Assembly (NCBI RefSeq): GCF_000786695.1
Contig: NZ_CP009962.1
Span: 2,480,001 to 2,544,000, forward strand
Origin: Collimonas arenae
Lineage (GTDB): Bacteria > Pseudomonadota > Gammaproteobacteria > Burkholderiales > Burkholderiaceae_D
Reading direction: 5' to 3'
Length of the DNA stretch: 64,000 nucleotides
Below are positions 1-8,900 of this stretch, piece after piece. Both the position numbers and the translations under genes were made by a program. Under the pieces are notes generated by a model. That model saw nothing but the letters and a program-made list of their open reading frames with translations. It did not search any database and was not told where the DNA came from. Numbering within the stretch: position 1 is the stretch's first letter; each line of letters begins with the position of its first letter.

Positions 1-1
1 C

Positions 2-277
2 AGTGGAGGCGGTTGCTACAACTATAGCAGCACGACGAGTGTGAGTTGCCAGTTCACCTGTGCCAACGGTGCTGAGTCTTCTTGCGGAGCTTCGGCCTCA
101 TGGTTTGCTGTCAGCAATAGTTCCTGCCCTGCCGGCGGCGGGGTGGGGGGCGGCGGAGCCGGTGGTGGCTTTGGCGGTGGCTTTGGCGGTGGCGGTACAG
201 GCACCCCAGCCACGCCTATCAGTATCAAAGGCAAGAAGTGTGTAAAGGTACCAGATGGCAAGGGAGGCGACTGCTAA
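2..277 (+). CDS. Glycine-rich exported-type protein, 5' partial
   Basis: The reading frame is open from base 2 with no upstream stop, so the gene starts before the window; the in-frame GTG at 41 is probably internal. The visible part is rich in Ser, Gly and Cys, then has a Gly/Phe-rich tract (about 140-200, repeats of GGGFGG type), a Thr/Pro stretch and a short basic Cys-containing tail. Cys pairs and Gly-rich repeats suggest an extracytoplasmic protein, but the family is not recognisable from this fragment. The stop TAA (275-277) overlaps the ATG of the downstream Rhs gene, so the two are probably co-translated and may work together. Confidence 0.6.
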   Translation, partial: SGGGCYNYSSTTSVSCQFTCANGAESSCGASASWFAVSNSSCPAGGGVGGGGAGGGFGGGFGGGGTGTPATPISIKGKKCVKVPDGKGGDC

Positions 278-3200
278 TGCTTAATCGTACCTGCCCGCAT
301 CAATTTTCAAATACCGATTTGACTATCACAAAGCGATTAACAAACATGGCAATATCATTTGTGCAGCATTGGCGCACGCGGAGAATCGGCTCTCGGGTCG
401 GCATGACAATCCTGGGCTTCCTGATGGCTTGTGCGATAGCGCAGGCACAAACACCATCAGTTGGTGTCGTCAGCCCGCCAAACGGCACGTTCAGCCAGGA
501 AATTGTTGATTTGCAGGTGCAGACTCCAGCAGGTGAAGTCAGTTGGCGCAGGGTTTTTAATGGCACAGGCTGGCGTTTCAATCGCCATTGGGATGGCATC
601 TCCGCAAGTTATAAGCCATTGTCAACGCAAAGTACCGGCGGTGGCGCAGGTAGCAATATGTCTGGCGGTGGACAGTCCGGATGCTGGGTATGGGTTGACG
701 AAGACTGGAGTCCGGGGGCTGCGGTGGCCGGTGGCGCATTTAAGGTTGACGCCATCAGCTACATTCCGTTTAATCAAGTCTACTCACAACAGGGGCAACC
801 GCTTCAGGTATTCAATGTAAATTCCTGTGCTTCGTTAGGTGCCAGCTCGGAAATATTTGAAGGTTATCGGCGCCTGTCCGGCCTGTATGTGGGGGGCAAC
901 GGCAGCTATGTATTCAAGAATCGCTACACATTAAAAAAGCAGTCTTCCCTTAAACTGCCGATTACTGCTACGGTGCCAGGTGGAAATCCACAAAGCGGGA
1001 GTGTCAGTGTTTCGAGTGCTATCACGGTACAAGGCTGGCGCTGGCAAGATCGCAAGGGCGATTGGGTTGAATATGATAGTCAGGGACAGATTTCGCGTTA
1101 TGGCGATAAAAACGACAACGTCGTTTGGATGCAGCGCGACACCCAAGGGCGGATAGAGCGCCTCATCGAGGGTAGCAGTGGCAAGACGATATTTACCTTG
1201 CACTATAATAGCGCTGGTTATCTGGTCGAAATCAGAGATTATTCTTTGACAGGCAATGGGCTTGATTTACCTCAACGTAGCGTCAAGTATGCTTATGACC
1301 CTGACGGTCAACTCATAAGCGTCACCGACGCTCGTGGTTTTGTCACGAACTACAATTATGACGCACAGCACCGGCTGAGTACGATCACCGACCCGGAGCA
1401 GCGAGCGTCGACCATCAGCTACGACGGCGAGTCCAGCAGCGTCTCCAAGCTGATTGCTGCAGATGGCGGTCAGAATGACTATTCTTTCAGTTACGACGAC
1501 GCCAAAAAATTCTTCTATAGCAAACTGCAGGGACCAGTTACAGCAAGTGGTCGCCGGGTTGAAGACTACACGCATGATCGTGCCGGAGATTTGGTCAAGT
1601 ATGAGGTGAACGGTCGCACTGACGTTGCGGTCACCCGGGATCCGGGAGCACGTACAGAAACGCGCGTTAATGCACGCGGTTTCACAACGGTGCTGACCAA
1701 GAACGAATTCGAGCAAGTGGTGCAGGTAAAAAATGAAGACGGCACCTTCACCAGCACCCAGTTCGACGCTCGCAATCTGAATCCGATTGAAACTGTCGAT
1801 GAAGCCGGCATCAAGAATCAATTTGCCTACGATGCCAAAGGCAATCTGATCCAACGTACTCAGGCCGCAGGTACTGCGGATGAGCGAGTTACTGACTATC
1901 AGCTCGATAATGCTGGACGTGTGAGCCGGGCGACTTTGCGAGGTCGTGCGGAAGAAAATGGCGTTGTAACGCAAGACGCGGTTTGGCAATTCACCTATGA
2001 CGGCACGGGGCAATTGGCGCAAACCATTGATCCTGAGGGCAATCTCAGCAAAACAGTGTATGACCGCAATGGCAACCTGGTCAATAGAACGGACGCACGC
2101 GGCAATAGCACTGCTTATCAAGTCGATGCAATGGGAAATCTATTGCAGACTACTGATGCACTCGGCAATGTGCGCCACATGTCATATGACAAGGTAGGGA
2201 ATCTCGTTACCTTTACCGACGCCCGCAGCAAGGCTACCCAGTCGGCATACGATGCGATGAATCGCCGCATTCAGATCAATAGTCCTGCCGGCGGCAGTTA
2301 TAAAATCGAGTATAACGCTCAAGGTTTGCCGATTCGGGAAACTAATGAGGACGGGCATGGCAGTCAGGCTGAATTTGACAATTTCCTGCGTGTCGTTAAG
2401 CAGATTGATGCCTTGGGTAATGCTACCCAATACGGTTATCAGATTCCTGATGGCAGTAGCTCGGGACAACTCGGCAGCCTCGCAACCGCCACTCAAGTCA
2501 AGTATCCAACGTTTGTTCAGCAAACCAAATATGATGCCCGTGAACGCCCAACGACGGAGGCTCTCCTCAACCCAAATGCATTGGGAATCGAAACATTGGT
2601 CAGCAGCAGCGTTTACGACAAACGTGGCCAGGTCAGCAGCGATACGGATGCCAACGGCAAAACTCGTTTCTCAAAATACGATTCATTTGGTCAATTGGTC
2701 GAAAGTACTGACAGTTTGGGAAACAAGACCAGTGCCAAATTCGATGTCCGCGGCAATCTTCTGCAGATCAAAGATGCTAGGGGAAATGTCAATAATTTTG
2801 AATATGATCGCGACAATCGAGTTGTCAAGGAAATTCTGCCGCTGGGGCAGGTGACAGCGTATCGATACGACGCGGCAGGCAATCTGGCCAGCCGCGTGGA
2901 TCCCAATGGAAATAAGAGCGTCTTTACTTACGATGCGGCGGATCGTCTCATCGAAGTAAAACAAACCAATGCAGTTGGCTTGCTGGCACGGACCACGTCA
3001 ATAACTTGGGACAATGAAAGTAATGCGATCGGCTGGAAAGACACCGATCATATCCGCAATCAGACCGCCAGCAGCAGTTTGACTTTTGACGACGCTGATC
3101 GCAAAACAACTGAAACAGTTACCTATCCAAATGGTGTCACCCTTGGGTATGCCTATGCGTACAGTGCCGCTGGTCTCAAAACGCGGTTGACCTGGCCAGA

Positions 3201-5382
3201 CGGCGTCAGTCTCGACTATGGCTACAGTGCGCACGATGAGCTGGAGAGTGTCAACGTACCAGGAGAGGGGCTGATCAGTGTTACGCAATTTAAGTGGACC
3301 TCGCCTGCTAAAGTAACACTGCCGGGTGGTACAACGCAGGAATTGGGGTACGACGGCCTATTGAATCTTGAAAGTGTCAAGGTCAGGAGCCCAGGACAGC
3401 AAACCACGCTCAGCGTCCAGAATCTCTTTGGCAAGATACAAGAGCTGCAGAAAAGCGTACGTACTGATAGTGCTGGAGGGGGCGGCACTACAAGAGCCAG
3501 CAGCTTTTCCTACGATGACGAATCCAGGTTGACCGAGGTAACTACTGACGCCGGCGGCTTGTTCGGCAGCGATACGGAAAATTTTACGCTGGATGCTGCT
3601 GGTAACCGGATTGCCCACAGCAAGGTCAACGGCGCCTGGCAATACGATGCCAATAATAGATTGACGCAGCGCGGAACTGGCGGCAACGCTACCAATTATG
3701 AGTACGATCCGGCCGGCAATCTGATAAAGAAAATAGAAGGCGGAAATAAGATAACGCAATACAGCTATGACACGCAGAACCGTCTGATCGAAGTCGCCGA
3801 TGGTAATGGCAGCGTCATAGCAAGATATGGTTACGATCCGCAAGACCGTCGCATCTGGAAAGAGCAATATCGCGACGTGCGAGCGCAATCTTTGCCACAA
3901 GCCAAACGCACGATCTATTTGTACAGCGACGAAGGATTGATTGCCGAAAGCGAGCAAGACATCGCATTGAATGCTGATGGGAGCGTAAGTGCAGGCGGCC
4001 CATCGCATATTGTCACGGAATATGGACCTAGACCGAATAGCGATTTTGGCACAGCAAATTTATTTATAAAAACAAAGAGCAGCAATGGTCAAGACACCAT
4101 TGCCTACTACCATCTTGACCAGCTCGGTACGCCAATTCAAGCCACGGACAAACAAGGAAATGTAGTTTGGTCGGCCAATTACAATGTGTTTGGTCAGGCT
4201 GCGATCACCACACCTGTAGCTACTGCAGACAAGCCTACGATCATTAGCAACCTGCGTCTGCCAGGGCAAATCGAAGATGCGGAAACGGGGCTGTACTACA
4301 ACTATCGACGCTATTACGACCCGAGCACAGGGCGCTATATTACCCAGGATCCGATCGGCTTAGCTGGCGGCGATAATCAATACCGTTATGCTGATGCCAA
4401 TCCTGCGAACTTGAGCGATCCAACGGGTGAGTGCCCGATGTGCGCAGCCTATGCTTGGTGCGTCGCGGAGTGCATGTTAGAGGATGTTGCAGCCAATGCA
4501 ATTACAGGTGAATGCAATAATTTTGGGAAAAGCGCAAAGAGCTGCGCGTTGAGTTGCTTAGTGGGGCCTTTTGGAAGGCTCGGAAAATGGTTTAAGCGTG
4601 GTGAAGAAGCTGCCTGCGCCATTAATAGCTTTCCTTCGGATACTTTGGTGCATGTGAAGCCTGCTAATGCGAATAGGCTTAGTGCTCAACAGGCTAAATC
4701 TAATGTTAGACCCATAAATAAGATTCAGGTAGGGGATCAAGTTCTAGCATTTTCTGAGTCTAAATCCAAGGGTGCTAATCCCAAACTTGACTCGCGTTTG
4801 AGCTATGAGAAGGTTACTAATGTATTCGTCAGTAACAAATCGCAAACCTTAGTTCATATTTTCTTGGACAGCGGGGAATCCATTACAGCGACTGAAGGCC
4901 ATCCCTTCAAGACTACAGACGGTTGGCGCGATGCCATCTTGCTCAAAAAAGGGGGCAGGTTGCTACTGATGGGAGATGGGGGTGATTCAGACGCTAAATC
5001 GCTTGCTATCATCACTGATGTTCAATCCGAACAAAAAGTTTTACCTGTTTTCAATATTGAAGTTGCGAATGCGCACACTTACTTTGTTGGAGTAGACGGA
5101 GAGTTAGTACATAACGCGCATGGCCATCATTGTTTCCCGAAATACCTTGGCGGCGCTGTAAAGCAAAAATTGACAAAGCTCTCTGAGGATTTGCACAAGC
5201 TCTATCACAAGGGGCTTGATCAGGTTGCTCCTCGATGGAAGGGAAAGGCACATTACGATGGATTGCCTGCTGCGGAAAAGGACAAGGTTTTGGATAAATT
5301 TAAAGATTACACCGAGGGATTCGATAAAACGCACGGCACCGATTTATTGAATGGTGCACGCAGTAATGGGTTTCCAAAATGA
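277..5382 (+). CDS. Sec-exported RHS/YD-repeat polymorphic toxin with Hint domain and GHH-type nuclease tip
   Basis: I chose ATG 277 because GGGAGG lies nine bases upstream and it overlaps the preceding stop; ATG 346 is an alternative. The 1701-residue product has a signal-like segment (hydrophobic stretch ending AIAQA), a unique N-terminal region, many YD repeats of the RHS/WapA type (roughly residues 260-1300) and the conserved RHS core (GLYYNYRRYYDPSTGRYITQ, then DPIGL), ending near residue 1382. A Hint-like self-cleavage domain spans about 1451-1611 (TEGHPF, then AHTYFVG and VHN at its end). Its usual first CF pair reads SF. The last 90 residues begin with GHH and carry further His (LHKLYHKGL), matching HNH-fold GHH toxins. 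Unlike many Rhs toxins there is no PAAR or VgrG-type leader, so export is presumably by Sec and then an outer-membrane route. Nuclease activity is inferred. Confidence 0.9.
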   Translation: MLNRTCPHQFSNTDLTITKRLTNMAISFVQHWRTRRIGSRVGMTILGFLMACAIAQAQTPSVGVVSPPNGTFSQEIVDLQVQTPAGEVSWRRVFNGTGWRFNRHWDGISASYKPLSTQSTGGGAGSNMSGGGQSGCWVWVDEDWSPGAAVAGGAFKVDAISYIPFNQVYSQQGQPLQVFNVNSCASLGASSEIFEGYRRLSGLYVGGNGSYVFKNRYTLKKQSSLKLPITATVPGGNPQSGSVSVSSAITVQGWRWQDRKGDWVEYDSQGQISRYGDKNDNVVWMQRDTQGRIERLIEGSSGKTIFTLHYNSAGYLVEIRDYSLTGNGLDLPQRSVKYAYDPDGQLISVTDARGFVTNYNYDAQHRLSTITDPEQRASTISYDGESSSVSKLIAADGGQNDYSFSYDDAKKFFYSKLQGPVTASGRRVEDYTHDRAGDLVKYEVNGRTDVAVTRDPGARTETRVNARGFTTVLTKNEFEQVVQVKNEDGTFTSTQFDARNLNPIETVDEAGIKNQFAYDAKGNLIQRTQAAGTADERVTDYQLDNAGRVSRATLRGRAEENGVVTQDAVWQFTYDGTGQLAQTIDPEGNLSKTVYDRNGNLVNRTDARGNSTAYQVDAMGNLLQTTDALGNVRHMSYDKVGNLVTFTDARSKATQSAYDAMNRRIQINSPAGGSYKIEYNAQGLPIRETNEDGHGSQAEFDNFLRVVKQIDALGNATQYGYQIPDGSSSGQLGSLATATQVKYPTFVQQTKYDARERPTTEALLNPNALGIETLVSSSVYDKRGQVSSDTDANGKTRFSKYDSFGQLVESTDSLGNKTSAKFDVRGNLLQIKDARGNVNNFEYDRDNRVVKEILPLGQVTAYRYDAAGNLASRVDPNGNKSVFTYDAADRLIEVKQTNAVGLLARTTSITWDNESNAIGWKDTDHIRNQTASSSLTFDDADRKTTETVTYPNGVTLGYAYAYSAAGLKTRLTWPDGVSLDYGYSAHDELESVNVPGEGLISVTQFKWTSPAKVTLPGGTTQELGYDGLLNLESVKVRSPGQQTTLSVQNLFGKIQELQKSVRTDSAGGGGTTRASSFSYDDESRLTEVTTDAGGLFGSDTENFTLDAAGNRIAHSKVNGAWQYDANNRLTQRGTGGNATNYEYDPAGNLIKKIEGGNKITQYSYDTQNRLIEVADGNGSVIARYGYDPQDRRIWKEQYRDVRAQSLPQAKRTIYLYSDEGLIAESEQDIALNADGSVSAGGPSHIVTEYGPRPNSDFGTANLFIKTKSSNGQDTIAYYHLDQLGTPIQATDKQGNVVWSANYNVFGQAAITTPVATADKPTIISNLRLPGQIEDAETGLYYNYRRYYDPSTGRYITQDPIGLAGGDNQYRYADANPANLSDPTGECPMCAAYAWCVAECMLEDVAANAITGECNNFGKSAKSCALSCLVGPFGRLGKWFKRGEEAACAINSFPSDTLVHVKPANANRLSAQQAKSNVRPINKIQVGDQVLAFSESKSKGANPKLDSRLSYEKVTNVFVSNKSQTLVHIFLDSGESITATEGHPFKTTDGWRDAILLKKGGRLLLMGDGGDSDAKSLAIITDVQSEQKVLPVFNIEVANAHTYFVGVDGELVHNAHGHHCFPKYLGGAVKQKLTKLSEDLHKLYHKGLDQVAPRWKGKAHYDGLPAAEKDKVLDKFKDYTEGFDKTHGTDLLNGARSNGFPK

Positions 5383-5900
5383 CGACAATGTACATGCGAT
5401 TGCGTGACGTGACTCCGGACGATATTTGCAAGAATTGGCTTTGGCAATATGTGCCGTCAAAGGACGGTGAACTCTGGGTGAAGCCGATTCACGTAAAGAA
5501 GACGGATAAATTTTCCCAGCGCTTGGCTGGGTGCCAAGTGACGCTCGCCGACGGGAGCAGCATGTGGGCGTTGATTGAAGGGATCAATGTGGAGACTCCG
5601 GAATTTTCAAAACATAACAAGGAACTGATAATTGCAATCGACAATTATGGCTGGTTTCGTCTCGCACAATATTTTGATAGTCGTGAATTGAAAGAAATTA
5701 GAGGCCCTGAGATTTTGTGTGATCTCCTGGGAAAGAAAATTGACGAGGTGTTTCCTGTTGAATTTGACCTACGTGATAGAGCAAAAGTGGATTCATCCTG
5801 TTTGAGAGGGAAATTTGAAGTTGATCCGGTTTGGGGAATGGCGCAGTCGGACGTAATGATGATTCTTGTACGCGAATTGGCGAATGGTGGAAATAGTTAA
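5379..5900 (+). CDS. Probable immunity protein for the adjacent Rhs toxin
   Basis: This 173-residue protein has no signal peptide or membrane segment and is acidic to neutral with several Trp residues near the N-terminus (NWLWQYV). Its ATG overlaps the Rhs stop (ATGA), the classic toxin-immunity arrangement, so I infer that it binds and blocks the toxin tip in the cytoplasm. No Shine-Dalgarno site is evident, which fits translational coupling; ATG 5388 is an alternative start. I do not recognise the family from sequence. The gene is more AT-rich by eye than the secretion genes downstream, like the toxin tip it follows, which suggests both were acquired together. Confidence 0.65.
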   Translation: MTTMYMRLRDVTPDDICKNWLWQYVPSKDGELWVKPIHVKKTDKFSQRLAGCQVTLADGSSMWALIEGINVETPEFSKHNKELIIAIDNYGWFRLAQYFDSRELKEIRGPEILCDLLGKKIDEVFPVEFDLRDRAKVDSSCLRGKFEVDPVWGMAQSDVMMILVRELANGGNS

Positions 5901-5978
5901 TGTTTGATAGTTGATATAAGAATCCTTTCGATTTGGATGATCTGATTAATCTGAAATTTATACCTCAATTGACCGCAG

Positions 5979-8900
5979 ATGAAGAATACGCAACGAACAA
6001 CTGAGCAAGAGATGCATGCTTGTGCGGCGAAGAATAGGCTCAATTGCCGATTGGTTAAGGCCGTCAATTTGATTCTGAAAAAAGCTATTACTACCTTGCC
6101 GGTAGTTGCGTTTTTTGCGGCGATCAGCGTTACTCCTCAAGGAACGAATGCTCAGGAAACCGTCTGCGCCAGCGTCAAGATCGAGATCAAGCAGGAGCTG
6201 ACGCTGGAGCGTCAAGCCTTCGACGCCGAGATGCGAATCAATAACACGACCGACACCGGTCTGATTGAAAACGTCTCGGTGGTGGTCAAGGTGACTGACG
6301 AGCAGGGCACGCCCGTGGAGATCACCGATGATCCAAACAGCAGCAGCGCCAAGTTCTTTGTCCGAATCTCGAACAAGAAAAACATTTCCAACGTCGATGG
6401 CACTGGCAGCGTAAGTCCGGCCACTACCGCATCCATCAATTGGCTGCTGATTCCGGCGCCAGGATCTGCCGGTAATACGCCGTTGGGTAAGAAATATTTG
6501 GTCGGAGCTACGCTCAAGTACAAATTTGGCGGCGAAGAGCAGACCCTGAACGTGTCGCCGGCAGTGATCACGGTCAAGCCGTTGCCATTGCTTACGCTCG
6601 ATTATTTCCTTACAAAGAATGTCGAGGGCGACGATCCGTTGACCCCCGAAATTGAACCCGTGGTGCCATTCACGCTCGGTGTACGCATCAAGAACAACGG
6701 GATGGCGATTGCCAAGAATCTCAAAATCGATTCCGCGCAGCCAAAGATCATTGAGAACAAACAAGGCTTGCTGATCAACTTCAAGCTGACCGGCAGCTAC
6801 ATCAACGATGCTCCGGTACAAAATACCTTGCTGGCGAATTTCGGCGACGTCGCCCCCGGCACCAGCAAAATGGCGCGCTGGATCATGGAAAGTACGCTGG
6901 CAGGAACATTTACGGAATTCACGGCCAAGTTCAGCCACGCCGATGAACTGGGTGGATCGCTGACCTCGATCCTGCAAGCCGCCAACGCGCATTTCCTGAT
7001 CCATGACGTGCGAGTAGACCTGCCAGGCCGCGACTACGTGCGTGATTTCCTGGCCCAGGACGGCGACGTGATCCGCGTCTATGAATCAGACGGTCCGGAT
7101 ACCGTCGTCACGGATCATAGCGCCGTCGCGCAACTCACGGTCGGCGCCGCCGTGCCGGGCGCACCGCCGGACACTGCCAGCTATCACCTGTTGATACCGC
7201 CTACGGCTGGCTTTATCTATGTCAAATTGCCGGATCCCTTCCATGGCCAGAAAGCGCTTGGCCAGATCGTCCGGTCCGATGCAAAGATCATGCTGCCGGA
7301 AAATGTATGGCTGTCCCGTACGCGCAATACGCAAAGCAAACAGTGGGAATACTGGGTCAATTTTTTCGACGTCAATACACCGGGTGTTTACGATGCCGGC
7401 TTCGATGCGCCGCCAGCGGTCGCCCGGCCGCCGCAAATCCAGTTCATCCCGGACCACGTCACCAAGGAAGGCCAGCAGGTCTCGTTTCTGGTCGAAGCCA
7501 GCAGCCCCGATGGCAAGGCAGTTACCGTGAGCGCCGTGCCGCTGCCAGTGGGCGCCAGATTTACAGCGCAGGCGAGCGATCCCAAGGCGCCTGGCGTTTC
7601 GCGCACCGTGTTCGACTGGACGCCGGCCAAGGGTGCGGCGGGCAACTATCTGATTACCTATACCGCCACGGACGGCAGCTTGAGCGCGACCCGTTCGGCC
7701 AGCATCAAGGTGGAAACCAATAGCCCGCCGCCCGGACCTGGCACGCCGACTATCGATAGTCCTGTTTCGGGCGGCCAGGTGACGACGCTGACGCCGGTGC
7801 TGCGAGTGCAGGCCGCAACGGCAGCGCAGGATCCGACCGTGAAGGTGCAGTTCGAGGTTTACAAGGATCAGGCGCTGACCCAACTGGTCGCCAGCGCGTT
7901 AGTTGACAAGGCCGTGCCCGGTGCTGGTAATGGGGCCGGAGATGTGGCCCAGCCTACTTCGTGGCAGCCGCCCGACAATCTGATCGACAACACGCATTAC
8001 TGGTGGCGTGCGCGTGCATTCGACGGTAGCAAAATGTACAGCCCGTGGGTCAACGGCCGCTTCTTCGTCAATCTGTTCAACGATCCGCCAGACAGCTTCA
8101 ACCTGACCAGCCCGGCGCCGAATGCCGAGGTCGCTTTGCTACAGCCTGTGTTGACCTGGACCAATGCGTTGGACAAGGATGGCGACGTGGTGACCTATAG
8201 CGTCACGCTATACAAGGACGCCGCGTTGACCGAGGTGGTGACGACCGTTGCTGATTTGGCGGAAGGAACAGACGGCAGCACCAGCTGGACCGTGGCCGTA
8301 CCCTTGCTCAATCATGGCAAGTATTACTGGAAGGTGATCGCCAAGGATGCGCTGGGCGCGCAGACGCCGTCGATTGCCAGGCCGTTCGTGGTCAACACCG
8401 GCAATACGCCGCCATCGGCGCCCATGATCGTCAGCCCGGCGGTAGGCGGCCAGAGCGCTAATCCGAATACCGCACTGACGATCCAGAACAGCGTCGATGC
8501 AGAAAATGACCTGATTACCTATGTGTTCGAGATCGATACGGTCAATACCTTCGATTCCAGCGACAAGCATGCCTCCGGCCAGGTGATCCAGAGCGCTGGC
8601 GCGATGACCAGTTGGACGATCAGCAACCTGGTTGAAAACAAACGTTATTACTGGCGCGTCAAGGCCCAGGACGGTCGCGCCGAATCGGCGTGGATAGTGG
8701 CGAATTTCCTGATGAATGCGGTCAATGACCCACCGCCAGCGCCAACCGTCAAGAATCCAGGCAATGGTGCCTGGACGGCGACCCAGCAGCCGAGCCTGGA
8801 AGCGAACCCGGTGCTCGATCCCGAAGGCGATCCGGTGCGGTATCAGTTCGAGGTATATCGTGATGCGGCCATGAGCAACAAGGTGGTGGATGGCATGTCT

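Noticed and set aside
1267..2121. Long - strand frame of 284 codons inside the Rhs gene
   Set aside because: It is the antisense shadow of the YD-repeat coding frame, with no ribosome site or recognisable domain.
5958..7004. Long - strand frame of 348 codons opposite the large exported protein
   Set aside because: It lies fully antisense to a long, coherent signal-peptide-bearing gene and has low-complexity composition typical of shadow frames.
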